The notes beneath the pieces are model-generated. The model saw only the letters and a list, made by a program, of their open reading frames with translations, did not search any database and was not told the origin of the DNA. DNA of 64,000 bases from Clostridiales bacterium (GTDB lineage Bacteria > Bacillota > Clostridia > Lachnospirales > Lachnospiraceae): contig JAJBVE010000057.1 in assembly GCA_020859995.1 (NCBI GenBank), forward strand, positions 1 through 64,000, written 5' to 3'. Below, piece by piece: positions 16,869-27,591 of this stretch (its first letter is position 1; the number at the start of each line of letters is the position of its first letter). The position numbers were made by a program, and so were the translations under genes.

Positions 16869-18458
16869 ATGGGCAGAGTTTTTAATGTAACCGGAGCCTG
16901 TAGCCCGGCCAGGCATTATATGGTAGATTTTGAACCAAGACTGGTACAGATAAAAAGTATGATTGCCGCTGGCGATTATTTTTCTATTAATCGGGCGAGA
17001 CAGTATGGAAAAACGACGACATTGCGTGCTCTGGCCGAGTATTTGAAGGATGAGTATGTAGTGATCAGCCTTGATTTTCAAAAAATGACAACGAAAGATT
17101 TTTCAAGCGAATCTAATTTTGTGAGGGGATTGGCCCGTGAAATAAATAAAGTTCTGAAGCGATTAAGCGCAGTACCGGATGAACCGGCCGATAGGCTGAG
17201 ACAGATGAGCCTGGACAGGGAAGACACCTTTGGCTTGACAGAGATTTTTGACTGCTTCAGTGATTGGTGCGGACTGTCCGACAAACCGATCGTTCTTTTG
17301 ATAGATGAGGTGGATACAGCGTCAAATAATCAGGTGTTTCTGGATTTTCTGGCATTGCTGAGAGCTTACTATCTGGACAGAGACGTAACGCCGACTTTTC
17401 AATCAGTGATACTGGCGGGACTTTATGATGTTCGCAATGTCAAAAGAAAAATACGCCCTGATGAAGAACACAAACAGAATAGTCCATGGAACATAGCTGC
17501 TGATTTCAATATAGAAATGGGCTTCTCTTCGGCGGAGATTGCTGGAATGCTTGGTGAATACGAAGCGGATTATCATACGGGCATGAATATTGGGAAAATG
17601 GCAGATTCGATTTATGCTTATACTTCGGGGTATCCCTATCTGGTTTCCCGTCTTTGCAAGTTTATGGATGAAAAGATCGCGGGCTCTGAGAACTATCCGG
17701 ATAAAAGCAGTGCATGGACGAATGGGGGATTTCAGGAAGCGGTAAAGCTGATTCTCAACGAAACAAACACGCTATATCAGTCCCTGATTGGAAAGGTAAG
17801 AGAGTATCCGGCACTGAAATCGGTTCTGTATGATTTGCTTTTTACCGGAAAACAGTCACAGTATAATGGTCTGAATGAATTTATAGAAATCGCGGCCATG
17901 TTTGGGTTTGTAAAAAATTCGGACGGATTTGTGGAAATTTCAAACCGGATTTTTGAAACGGTATTGTATAACTGGTTTATCTCTGAGGAAAGTATTAATA
18001 ATCAATTTTACAAGATCGGTGCTCAGGAGAAGAATAAGTTTATCACGGGCGGACATCTGAATGTACGGCTGGTACTGGAACGGTTTGTCATGAGCTTTCA
18101 TGATCTTTATGCAGAGCAGGATGATGAGTTTCTGGAAGATGTTGGACGACGATATTTTCTGCTGTATCTGAAGCCGATCATAAATGGGACAGGAAATTAT
18201 TATGTGGAAGCCAGGACCAGAAATCAGAAACGTACAGACTTGATTATCGATTATCGGGGAGAGCAATTTGTAATCGAGCTTAAAATCTGGCATGGAAATG
18301 CCTACAATCAGCGTGGAGAGAGCCAGCTTATGGAATATCTGGATTATTTTCATTTGAAAAAAGGGTATATGCTCAGTTTTAATTTTAATCAGAAAAAACA
18401 GATTGGTATAAAAGATATTTCTCTGGGCGAAAAAGTGTTGGTTGAGGCGGTTGTCTGA
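16869..18458 (+). CDS. AAA-like ATPase with C-terminal PD-(D/E)XK nuclease-like domain
   Basis: 529 aa. N-terminal FNVTGACSPARHYMVDFEPRLVQIKSMIAAGDYFSINRARQYGKTTTLRAL contains a compact P-loop (QYGKTTT), followed by VVISLDFQ and a Walker B LLIDEVDTAS. The C-terminus has the PD-(D/E)XK-type pattern TDLIIDYRGEQFVIELKIWHG and a following QLMEYLDYFHLKKGYMLSF. This architecture is widespread in gut anaerobes and its biological role is unknown; roles in defence or mobile elements are only suggested. The gene is clearly more AT-rich than its neighbours and is flanked by a degenerate duplication of the next gene, both signs of past insertion. Confidence 0.85.
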   Translation: MGRVFNVTGACSPARHYMVDFEPRLVQIKSMIAAGDYFSINRARQYGKTTTLRALAEYLKDEYVVISLDFQKMTTKDFSSESNFVRGLAREINKVLKRLSAVPDEPADRLRQMSLDREDTFGLTEIFDCFSDWCGLSDKPIVLLIDEVDTASNNQVFLDFLALLRAYYLDRDVTPTFQSVILAGLYDVRNVKRKIRPDEEHKQNSPWNIAADFNIEMGFSSAEIAGMLGEYEADYHTGMNIGKMADSIYAYTSGYPYLVSRLCKFMDEKIAGSENYPDKSSAWTNGGFQEAVKLILNETNTLYQSLIGKVREYPALKSVLYDLLFTGKQSQYNGLNEFIEIAAMFGFVKNSDGFVEISNRIFETVLYNWFISEESINNQFYKIGAQEKNKFITGGHLNVRLVLERFVMSFHDLYAEQDDEFLEDVGRRYFLLYLKPIINGTGNYYVEARTRNQKRTDLIIDYRGEQFVIELKIWHGNAYNQRGESQLMEYLDYFHLKKGYMLSFNFNQKKQIGIKDISLGEKVLVEAVV

Positions 18459-18485
18459 ATGTAAGGGAAATACGGAGTAAAACGA

Positions 18486-18875
18486 ATGGATTCGATAAAA
18501 TACAGATATCGGAAAAGCGTGTGCGGAGTTACGATCCTCTGTGAGGTGATTCCGATGGGAAAAGATTTTACAATCTGCGTATGGGATGACAGGGGCGGCC
18601 ATGTCGGGAGCGCAGTCATGTCAGTTGCCCGTCCGAGCCTTACCGGACATGGCACCAGCACGACGACCTCTGTGCTGAATCGTCCGGGTCACAAGGATGA
18701 GGAGGTGGCCCGACATCTGGCGGAGACGGTGGCGGCGTGCATGGACTGCGCGGTGGTCTGCACCTGCGGCATTCATCTGGACGGCATCACACCGGAGCAG
18801 ATCCGGGATATTCTAAAGGCGTGCAGGGAACTGGAGGAAGAGATTGTGGAGGATTTGCAAAAAGACCACATGTGA
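18486..18875 (+). CDS. LpdD-like (prenylated-flavin chaperone family) protein
   Basis: 129 aa. The core DFTICVWDDRGGHVGSAVMSVARPSL, TTTSVLNRPGHKDEEVARHLAETVAACMDCAVVCTCGIHLDGITPEQIRDIL matches my recollection of the LpdD-like family, small proteins linked to UbiD-type decarboxylases that use prenylated FMN. No ubiD or ubiX homolog is present nearby, so a decarboxylase link is not supported here and the role remains open. The start at 18486 retains an N-terminal strand (YRYRKSVCGVTILCEVIPMG) that the family usually has; the ATG at 18555 is the alternative. Confidence 0.65.
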   Translation: MDSIKYRYRKSVCGVTILCEVIPMGKDFTICVWDDRGGHVGSAVMSVARPSLTGHGTSTTTSVLNRPGHKDEEVARHLAETVAACMDCAVVCTCGIHLDGITPEQIRDILKACRELEEEIVEDLQKDHM

Positions 18876-18985
18876 GGAAACAAAGGCTGGCTCAGGTAAC
18901 ATTACGCAGGAACCGGGAACGGCACTTTTTGCCAGCTAAAAGGGCAGGAGTGATTTTTGACAGGATACATGACGATTTATGCGGG

Positions 18986-19022
18986 GCAGCAAAAATTCAG
19001 AAAAGGATTTTGCTGCTCTTTT
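18986..19022 (+). terminator. Rho-independent terminator after the LpdD-like gene
   Basis: Stem GCAGCAAAA / TTTTGCTGC around an A-rich loop, followed by TCTTTTAAA. Confidence 0.8.
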
Positions 19023-19096
19023 AAATTCCCGGACAGGATCACACCTTCGCAAAAATATACGGCACAATGTTAATTTTTTATTTATTCAGAATATGC

Positions 19097-19125
19097 TTGC
19101 GAACAGCACCAAAAATTGGTAGAAT
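19097..19125 (+). promoter_or_regulatory. Putative SigA promoter of the atp operon
   Basis: TTGCGA (19097-19102), 17-bp spacer, TAGAAT (19120-19125), 86 bp ahead of the first atp gene and after the terminator. Confidence 0.55.
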
Positions 19126-19210
19126 AAAAAAGATTTCGGGTTCGTGTATGCGCAGGCAATAAAATGACTTTTCGGTTATATCCAAAAAGGATGGACGCAG
19201 GGCGGATGAT

Positions 19211-19477
19211 ATGAAAAAATACAATGATTTCTTAAAAAATATTACGCTTCTCGGACAGTTTAGCTTTTCTCTGATCACGCCTTTGTTGCTTTGCCTGGGG
19301 GTCAGCTGGTGGCTGACGGCACGAGTGGGGCTGGGAGCGTGGATTTATATACCAGGGTTCTTTTTTGGCCTGGGCGGCAGCGGGACTTTTGCGTACAAGT
19401 TTTACCTGTCTGTGATAAAAAAGGATGAAACGGACAAAACTGGTAAAGGGAAAGTGTCATTTAATAAACACTCGTGA
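19211..19477 (+). CDS. atpZ: AtpZ/AtpI-family small membrane protein
   Basis: 88 aa with two predicted helices: LGQFSFSLITPLLLCLGVSWWL and IYIPGFFFGLGGSGTFAYKFYLSVI. This pattern and the position at the head of the ATP synthase operon fit AtpZ (PF09527-type), a small protein implicated in Mg2+ or Ca2+ handling or in c-ring assembly. It lies 24 bp ahead of atpI, so both are probably co-transcribed. Confidence 0.8.
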   Translation: MKKYNDFLKNITLLGQFSFSLITPLLLCLGVSWWLTARVGLGAWIYIPGFFFGLGGSGTFAYKFYLSVIKKDETDKTGKGKVSFNKHS

Positions 19478-19501
19478 AGATTTTACAGGAGGCGGACAGA
19501 T

Positions 19502-19921
19502 ATGGGCAAATTCATCGGCGAGGTTCAGCCGGCTGTAAAAAAAGAAACGCGCCGTGTGGCGATTATGACAGCCGCCGGGATTGTGATCATGTGGATATCA
19601 TTTGCGGTACTTCATGCAGCAATGCCGGATTCCGTTCCGTTTGACTATACGGTGATTTTAGGCGGATTGGCGGGCGGACTGATTGCCGTCCTTAATTTCT
19701 TTCTGATGGGTCTGATGGTTCAGAGCGCGGCTTCGGCCGCCGATGAGGATGCGGCCAGGACGAAAGTCCGCGCAAGCTACTCGCAGAGGCTGCTTCTGCA
19801 GATGCTTTGGGTGATTGCGGCGATTGTCGCCCCCTGCTTTCAGTTTGTGGCAGGGATCGTACCTCTGTTTCTCCCCAGTTTTGGTATTAAGCTGACTGGG
19901 ATTTTCAAAAAATCACAGTGA
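19502..19921 (+). CDS. atpI: ATP synthase subunit I (AtpI-like)
   Basis: 139 aa with four predicted helices, RBS AGGAGG. The sequence (IMTAAGIVIMWISFAVLHA, VILGGLAGGLIAVLNFFLMGLMVQSA, LLLQMLWVIAAIVAPCFQFVAGIVPLFLPSFGIKLTGIF) has the weakly conserved AtpI layout. AtpI proteins help insert or assemble the c-ring and are not part of the finished enzyme. Assignment rests on topology and location before atpB. Confidence 0.8.
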   Translation: MGKFIGEVQPAVKKETRRVAIMTAAGIVIMWISFAVLHAAMPDSVPFDYTVILGGLAGGLIAVLNFFLMGLMVQSAASAADEDAARTKVRASYSQRLLLQMLWVIAAIVAPCFQFVAGIVPLFLPSFGIKLTGIFKKSQ

Positions 19922-20051
19922 ACGCGGCTGAGTCACGGATTTTCATATCTTATATGTAAAGGAACAGCCGGGATTGCTTCATCGGAGATTTTAGATGAAA
20001 CTGTTCGGAGCTGTCGAATGAATTTCAGCCGGTAAGGAGGTGGAGAGCGTT

Positions 20052-20810
20052 ATGGAAGTTGATATTTCAGGAGCCAGAGTCTTTTTTACCATCCACACGA
20101 ATATTCCCGTTCTGGGAGATCTGCAGATCAGTGAGACGCTTGTGGTGAGCTGGCTGGTCATGATCCTGATCACGGGATTATGTATCTGGCTGACCCATGA
20201 CCTGAAGGTGGAGAATATTTCGAAACGACAGGCGGTTGCGGAGATGCTCGTGGAGACGGCGAACAAATTCGTGATTGGCAATATGGGTGAGGCCTTCCGC
20301 TACCTGATCCCATTTGTGGCAGCACTGTTTTCGACCAGTCTGGTATCCAATCTGATCAGCCTGGTAGGGCTTCGGAGCCCGACAGCCGATCTTTCTACGG
20401 AAGCTGCCTGGGCGGTGGTCGTATTTGTTATGATCACCTGGCAGAAGATCAAGACGGGCGGCATAGGCGGGTATTTCAAAGGATTTACGCAGCCGATTGC
20501 GATACTGACTCCTTTCAATATCCTGTCGGAGATCGCGACTCCGATCAGTATGGCCTGCCGTCATTTCGGCAATATTCTGTCGGGCATCGTGATCAATTCG
20601 CTGATTTACGCGGCCCTGGCGGTGGCGAGCAGCGCACTGCTCGGACTGATTCCGGGTCTGGTGGGCGATATACTGGCTCAGATCCCGATACTGGATGTCG
20701 GAATACCGGCCATTCTTTCTGTTTACTTTGACTGGTTTACCGGCGTCATGCAGGCTTATATTTTCTGCATGTTGACAACCCTTTACATCGCGAATGCGGC
20801 GGAGGGCTAA
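20052..20810 (+). CDS. atpB: F0F1 ATP synthase subunit a
   Basis: 252 aa from ATG 20052 (RBS AAGGAGG). Helical protein with the conserved stator-arginine region ILSEIATPISMACRHFGNILSGIVIN, in which the arginine faces the c-ring, and a C-terminal helix FDWFTGVMQAYIFCMLTTLYIANA. Subunit a provides the two half-channels for the coupling ion. The N-terminal part (ITGLCIWLTHDLKVENISKRQAVAEMLVE) matches clostridial homologs. A 231-bp spacer separates it from atpE, which is long for this operon. Confidence 0.95.
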   Translation: MEVDISGARVFFTIHTNIPVLGDLQISETLVVSWLVMILITGLCIWLTHDLKVENISKRQAVAEMLVETANKFVIGNMGEAFRYLIPFVAALFSTSLVSNLISLVGLRSPTADLSTEAAWAVVVFVMITWQKIKTGGIGGYFKGFTQPIAILTPFNILSEIATPISMACRHFGNILSGIVINSLIYAALAVASSALLGLIPGLVGDILAQIPILDVGIPAILSVYFDWFTGVMQAYIFCMLTTLYIANAAEG

Positions 20811-21323
<513 letters not shown>

Positions 21324-21363
21324 AAATCGTAAATAAAGCCAGTGAGAACAGGAGGTATCTGAC

Positions 21364-21867
21364 ATGGAAGTACAGAATTTAGTCAGCCTCATACCGTGGA
21401 CTTTCGTAGCGCAGATTTGCAACCTTTTTATCCAGATGTATCTGATCAAACGTTTTCTGTTTAAGCCGATCAACGCGATCCTTGAGAAGCGCAAAGCGGC
21501 TGCGGACGCCGAAATCCAGGAAGCCACAAAGGCAAAGGAAGAGGCGCTGGCCATGAAGGCGGATTACGAACAGAACATGCTGGAAGCGAAGACAAAGGCG
21601 AATGACATCCTGACCACCGCGCAGAAGACCGCGACCGTGCAGAGTGAAGAAATTCTCCGTGAGGCTTCGCAGCAGGCTGCTTCGATTAAGGCGAAAGCGG
21701 AAAGTGATATCGCCCAGGAGAAGCGGAAAGCGGTCAATGAGATCAAGGATGAGATCGGAAGCATGGCTGTGGAGATCGCCGGCAAGGTGATTGAGCGTGA
21801 GATCAGTGAGGATGACCACGCGAAGCTGATTGATGAATTTATAGCGAATGTAGGTGAGAGCGCATGA
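21364..21867 (+). CDS. atpF: F0F1 ATP synthase subunit b
   Basis: 167 aa, RBS GGAGG. An N-terminal membrane segment (FVAQICNLFIQMYLIKRFLFKPINAIL) is followed by a long charged helix rich in Ala, Lys and Glu (about residues 38-140), the peripheral-stalk coiled coil. The C-terminus AVEIAGKVIEREISEDDHAKLIDEFI is the delta-binding end. Its stop overlaps the atpH start (ATGA). Confidence 0.95.
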   Translation: MEVQNLVSLIPWTFVAQICNLFIQMYLIKRFLFKPINAILEKRKAAADAEIQEATKAKEEALAMKADYEQNMLEAKTKANDILTTAQKTATVQSEEILREASQQAASIKAKAESDIAQEKRKAVNEIKDEIGSMAVEIAGKVIEREISEDDHAKLIDEFIANVGESA

Positions 21868-22403
21868 CACAGACTGCCAGAGTATATGGCGGCAGCCTGT
21901 ATGAGCTTGCCGCCGAGGAGACGCTTACCGATACGATCCGTGAGCAGATGATGGCGGTGCTGGATCTGTTCCGGGAGAATCCGGATTATCTGGCGCTGCT
22001 CTGCGAGCCTTCGGTTGCGAAGGATGAGCGTATTGGTCTGATTGAGACTGCGTTTGGAGAGCAGGCCGAGCGGTATCTGGTAAGCTTTTTGAAGCTGCTG
22101 TGTGAAAAAGGGATCCTGCGGGAATACGCAGGGTGCTGTGAGGAGTTTGCACGGCGGTACAATGTGGACCATAACATTGCCGAGGCTGTGGTTACCAGCG
22201 CGGTGGCGCTCACCGACACACAGGCGGCGGCTTTGAAGGAAAAGCTGGAAAAGCAGAGTGGAAAGACGATTGTGCTGACACAGAAGATCGACCCGTCTGT
22301 CGTAGCGGGGCTGCGGGTCGAGATCGAGGGGAAACAGCTCGACGGTACCGTCCAGGGCCGCGTCCATGGCATTTCCAGAAGGTTAGCTGATGTTGTGATG
22401 TGA
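21864..22403 (+). CDS. atpH: F0F1 ATP synthase subunit delta
   Basis: 179 aa, overlapping atpF by 4 bp. N-terminal helical domain (ARVYGGSLYELAAEE) and C-terminal portion with the OSCP/delta signature IDPSVVAGLRVEIEGKQLDGTVQGRVHGISRRL. It links the peripheral stalk to the top of the alpha3beta3 head. Normal length. Confidence 0.95.
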   Translation: MTQTARVYGGSLYELAAEETLTDTIREQMMAVLDLFRENPDYLALLCEPSVAKDERIGLIETAFGEQAERYLVSFLKLLCEKGILREYAGCCEEFARRYNVDHNIAEAVVTSAVALTDTQAAALKEKLEKQSGKTIVLTQKIDPSVVAGLRVEIEGKQLDGTVQGRVHGISRRLADVVM

Positions 22404-22616
22404 TCATACAGAAGTTCAAAGCTCAGGAGGGAACGTCTGCGTTCCAGTTCGGGATATTTGAGCCCGTGTATTAAAAGTAAAATATAATACATGTATGATC
22501 AGTGAAGTCTACGGATGCACACGGACGCATGAGGAATGGCTGCTTCGCAGCCTTGCGTCCGGCGCAAAGTAAAACGACTTACGTCGTTTACTATAATAAT
22601 AAGGATGGATAAGACC
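22404..22616. repeat. Spacer with hairpin cluster between atpH and atpA
   Basis: Three adjacent stems lie just before atpA: GGCTGC-ttc-GCAGCC, TTGCG-tccgg-CGCAA and AAACGAC-ttac-GTCGTTT (about 22538-22590). The ORF track reads through these as an atpA extension, but they are more consistent with leader structure. Confidence 0.65.
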
Positions 22617-24146
22617 ATGCAATTAAAACCTGAAGAAATTACAAAGGTCATCCGCAGCCAGATCAAATATTACGAGAACGCGATCCATCAGGACGAGACA
22701 GGCACCGTTTTGCTGGTGGGCGACGGGATTGCCCGGGCCAGCGGTCTCGCAAAATGTATGGCCGGAGAATTGCTGGAGTTTGAGGACGGCAGCTTCGGCA
22801 TGGCGCAGAACCTCGAGGAGAACAGTGTCTCGATTGTTCTGTTTGGTTCCGGCGAGAAGATCCAGGAGGGACAGACCGTAAAACGTACCGGCAAGGTGGT
22901 ATCTGTGCCGGTAGGAGAGGCGATGATCGGACGGGTCGTCAACGCACTTGGGCAGCCGATCGATGGCGCAGGCCCGATCACGGCCAAAGAGTACCGCGCG
23001 ATTGAAAATCAGGCTCCCGGCATCTGTGACCGTCAGCCGGTATCAGAGCCGCTGCAGACCGGTATCAAGGCGATTGACTCCATGATTCCGATCGGGCGCG
23101 GTCAGCGTGAGCTGATCATCGGCGACCGTCAGACCGGTAAGACGACGATCGCGACGGATACGATTATCAACCAGAAGGGGAAAGATGTCATCTGTATTTA
23201 TGTGGCAATTGGCCAGAAGCGTTCGACCGTAGCCTCATTGGCGGAGAATCTTTCCAGAAACGGAGCGATGGATTACACCATTATTGTGGCGGCGACCGCA
23301 TCTGAGGCCAGCCCGCTGCAGTACATTGCACCCTATTCGGGATGTGCGATGGGTGAATATTTTATGCAGCAGGGGAAACACGTGCTGATCATTTATGATG
23401 ACTTGAGCAAGCATGCGGTGGCATACCGTGCACTCTCTCTGCTGATCCGCAGACCGCCCGGCCGTGAGGCATATCCTGGCGACGTGTTCTATCTGCATTC
23501 CAGACTGCTGGAGCGTGCGGCAAAGATGGACGACGCCCATGGCGGCGGTTCTCTGACTGCGCTGCCGATTATTGAGACGCAGGCGGGCGATGTTTCCGCT
23601 TACATTCCGACAAATGTGATTTCCATCACTGACGGGCAGATTTTCCTGGAGACAGAGCTGTTCCATTCCGGCGTTATGCCGGCGGTGAACCCGGGTATTT
23701 CGGTCTCCCGAGTCGGCGGCAATGCGCAGATCAAGGCCATGAAAAAGGTAGCCGGTACGCTGAAGCTGATTTATTCTCAGTACCGTGAGCTGCAGAGCTT
23801 TGCGCAGTTCGGCTCCGACCTGGACGCAGATACCAAGTCCCGTCTGGATCAGGGCGCGCGTATTGTGGAGATCCTCAAACAAAACCAGAATTCTCCGATT
23901 CCTGTAGAAAAGCAGGTGGCGATCATTTACGCAGTGACAAAAGGATACCTGACGAAGGTCGAGACCGGAGATGTCCGCGCATATGAGGCCGGTCTGTATC
24001 CGTTCCTGGATGGAAACGCGCAGGGAGCTGCAGCCATGCAGGCGATTCGTGAGACGGGCAAGATGGAGCCGGATATGGAAGAAAACCTGAAGCAGGCACT
24101 GCAGGATTATACGGATCAGTTCCTTGCCACAAAACCAGGGAAATAA
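22617..24146 (+). CDS. atpA: F0F1 ATP synthase subunit alpha
   Basis: 509 aa from ATG 22617 ([20 protein letters not shown]), the usual alpha start, with AAGGA 11 bases upstream. The ORF-track start 22536 adds residues encoded by hairpins. P-loop [13 protein letters not shown], the nucleotide-site segment [26 protein letters not shown] and the signature [14 protein letters not shown] are all present. Noncatalytic nucleotide-binding subunit of the F1 head. Length is standard. Confidence 0.97.
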   Translation: MQLKPEEITKVIRSQIKYYENAIHQDETGTVLLVGDGIARASGLAKCMAGELLEFEDGSFGMAQNLEENSVSIVLFGSGEKIQEGQTVKRTGKVVSVPVGEAMIGRVVNALGQPIDGAGPITAKEYRAIENQAPGICDRQPVSEPLQTGIKAIDSMIPIGRGQRELIIGDRQTGKTTIATDTIINQKGKDVICIYVAIGQKRSTVASLAENLSRNGAMDYTIIVAATASEASPLQYIAPYSGCAMGEYFMQQGKHVLIIYDDLSKHAVAYRALSLLIRRPPGREAYPGDVFYLHSRLLERAAKMDDAHGGGSLTALPIIETQAGDVSAYIPTNVISITDGQIFLETELFHSGVMPAVNPGISVSRVGGNAQIKAMKKVAGTLKLIYSQYRELQSFAQFGSDLDADTKSRLDQGARIVEILKQNQNSPIPVEKQVAIIYAVTKGYLTKVETGDVRAYEAGLYPFLDGNAQGAAAMQAIRETGKMEPDMEENLKQALQDYTDQFLATKPGK

Positions 24147-24168
24147 CAGATAGAGAGGGAGGAAAAGA

Positions 24169-25119
24169 ATGGCTGCAAACATGAAAGCGGTAAAGCTGCG
24201 GATCAAAAGTGTTGAAAGCACGATGCAGATTACCAAAGCAATGGAGCTTGTGGCATCCTCCAAGCTGCGCAGGGCAAAGGAACGTTCCGATCAGTGCCGT
24301 CCTTATTTTCGGGAGCTTCATCAGACGCTCGTCGATATTGCGGAGGGAAATACGGATTTTTCTTCCGTGTACGCGAAGCCTTCTGCCAATGAGAGGTGCT
24401 GTTATGTCGTGATTGCGGGAGACAGAGGACTTGCGGGCGGATACAATTCCAATATTTTTAAGAAGCTGGAAGCAGCTGCACAGTCGGCAGACAGTACAGA
24501 GACGACCGCTCCTGAGAGCAATTATGTGGTGCTTCCGATCGGAAAAAAGGCGGTAGAATATTTTCAGCGCAGGCACGTGGAAATTCTGACAGAGGATTTC
24601 GTGACAGTTGCAGATATTTCCGTGGCGGACTGTTTTGAGATTGCCCGGCTTTTGTGCCGGCAGTACCGGGAAGGCCGGTTCGGACATATAGAGCTTTGCT
24701 ATACGGAGTTTGTGTCCATGCTGTCGCAGCGTCCTGAGATTTATCCGATGCTCCCGCTTACGGATCTGGAAAGACCGATGGAAACCGGCGCGGACGCAGA
24801 GCCAAAGGATGGAGCCAGCCAGGGGATGGATTCTGTCGGAGAGCGAAAGAAATCTGTCCGTGATTTGATTTTATATGAGCCGGACAGCTCAGAGGTTTTT
24901 GACGCGATTGTTCCGGAGTATCTGGGCGGATTTATCTACGGAGGAGTCTGTGATGCGCTCGCCAGTGAGCTGGCGGCGCGGCGGAACGCGATGGAAGCGG
25001 CGACGAGCAACGCGGAAGAAATGATCGAGAAGCTGAATCTGAGCTACAACCGTGCGCGTCAGAGCAGCATCACAACGGAGATTACCGAGATTGTCGCGGG
25101 CGCGGAGGGCGTCGGATGA
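24169..25119 (+). CDS. atpG: F0F1 ATP synthase subunit gamma with extra linkers
   Basis: 316 aa versus about 285-290 for most bacterial gammas. The ends are conserved: AVKLRIKSVESTMQITKAMELVASSKLRRA at the N-terminus and SELAARRNAMEAATSNAEEMIEKLNLSYNRARQSSITTEITEIVAGA at the C-terminus, forming the rotating coiled coil. The excess lies in the peripheral globular domain: a Ser/Thr/Ala stretch near residue 105 (QSADSTETTAPES) and residues 204-229 (ETGADAEPKDGASQGMDSVGERKK). Neither touches the rotor core, so function is probably kept. Confidence 0.95.
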   Translation: MAANMKAVKLRIKSVESTMQITKAMELVASSKLRRAKERSDQCRPYFRELHQTLVDIAEGNTDFSSVYAKPSANERCCYVVIAGDRGLAGGYNSNIFKKLEAAAQSADSTETTAPESNYVVLPIGKKAVEYFQRRHVEILTEDFVTVADISVADCFEIARLLCRQYREGRFGHIELCYTEFVSMLSQRPEIYPMLPLTDLERPMETGADAEPKDGASQGMDSVGERKKSVRDLILYEPDSSEVFDAIVPEYLGGFIYGGVCDALASELAARRNAMEAATSNAEEMIEKLNLSYNRARQSSITTEITEIVAGAEGVG

Positions 25120-25192
25120 CAGCTAGAGCGTAAATCCAATTGCACAGTCTGTGCCCGTGCTTTGCTTCACGGATTTGTACAGATGTGGGATT

Positions 25193-26758
<1,566 letters not shown>

Positions 26759-26900
26759 GATACTGTATCCGGGCCGCCAATCCAGGATATTATAGCGAAG
26801 TGTGGAATATGGCCGTGTCCGTATATGACTTTTGCGGAACGCGGGAATTGTACTGGATAAACAGCGGCACAGTATGTGAAGGAAAGGAGACAGACGTCTT

Positions 26901-27302
26901 ATGAGTAGTTTTCCCTTAAGAATCGGAACGCCGGACGGCCTGCTCTTTGAGGGTAATGCCGAGCGCATCGTGTGCAGGACGATCACCGGTGACCTGGCGA
27001 TCCTCGCGGGTCACTGCAACTACTGTACGGCGATCGGCATGGGCGAAGCGCACGTCGTATTAGAGGACGGTACCACGCGGTATGCTGCCTGCATCGGCGG
27101 GATGCTCTCCGTCATGAATGGTACCTGCCGTGTCCTCGCTACCACCTGGGAGTGGAAGGAAGACATCGACAAGAACCGCGCCGAGGCCGCGAAAAAACGT
27201 GCCGAGGAGCGTCTCGCAAGGCAGGGTCTGACCGATCAGGAATATGCCAACGCTACTGCGAAGCTGCAACGGGCGCTGGTGAGACTGAGTGTGAAGCAAT
27301 AG
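26901..27302 (+). CDS. atpC: F0F1 ATP synthase subunit epsilon
   Basis: 133 aa. N-terminal beta-sandwich (FPLRIGTPDGLLFEGNAERIVCRTITGDLAILAGHCNYCTAIGMGEAHVVLEDG) and C-terminal helical hairpin (KNRAEAAKKRAEERLARQGLTDQEYANATAKLQRALVRL). It contacts gamma and the c-ring and can inhibit ATP hydrolysis. A 142-bp spacer with no recognisable feature separates it from atpD. Last gene of the operon. Confidence 0.95.
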   Translation: MSSFPLRIGTPDGLLFEGNAERIVCRTITGDLAILAGHCNYCTAIGMGEAHVVLEDGTTRYAACIGGMLSVMNGTCRVLATTWEWKEDIDKNRAEAAKKRAEERLARQGLTDQEYANATAKLQRALVRLSVKQ

Positions 27303-27326
27303 ATATTAGCGAATAAAAGAATAAGA

Positions 27327-27355
27327 GTAACTGTGAACGTATTGAACAGTTATGA
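27327..27355. repeat. Dispersed palindrome family D, copy 1
   Basis: GTAACTGTgaacgtattgAACAGTTATGA: arms AACTGT/ACAGTT. Related to 27532-27547 (inverted), 43719-43745 (degenerate) and 48008-48036. Confidence 0.7.
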
Positions 27356-27376
27356 ACAAGAAATGAAGAACAAAAG

Positions 27377-27417
27377 AATCGGATATGGGATATTTTAGTC
27401 CCCTATCCGATTTTTTT
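27377..27417 (+). terminator. Terminator of the atp operon
   Basis: Stem AATCGGATATGGGA / TCCCCTATCCGATT (one mismatch) followed by seven Ts. Confidence 0.92.
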
Positions 27418-27427
27418 GAAATAGCAT

Positions 27428-27567
27428 TTGCAAATTTGGTAACTCTGGAGTATATTACTCGTAAGTATACAATTTTACAGAGAGACCGACGGGAAGATCA
27501 CAGCAAGTATTACAGGAAATGACAGAATGATTCGTAACTGTTCAGTGGCTTCCCGGTTACGAGTAAT
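27428..27567 (+). promoter_or_regulatory. Promoter and inverted repeat before the AAA/DUF234 gene
   Basis: TTGCAA (27428-27433), 17 bp, TATATT (27451-27456) is a plausible promoter. A perfect 11-bp inverted repeat, ATTACTCGTAA (27454-27464) and TTACGAGTAAT (27557-27567), begins on the -10 box and ends just before the ribosome binding site. TCGTAACTGTTCAGTG (27532-27547) is the exact reverse complement of part of the repeat at 48008-48036. Confidence 0.55.
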
Positions 27568-27591
27568 CTTGCTTTGCGGAGGGATATAGAT

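Larger units (their letters stand above)
18876..19210. other. Intergenic region: terminator and atp promoter
   Basis: No gene. It contains the terminator at 18986-19022 and the predicted atp promoter at 19097-19125, described separately. Confidence 0.7.
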
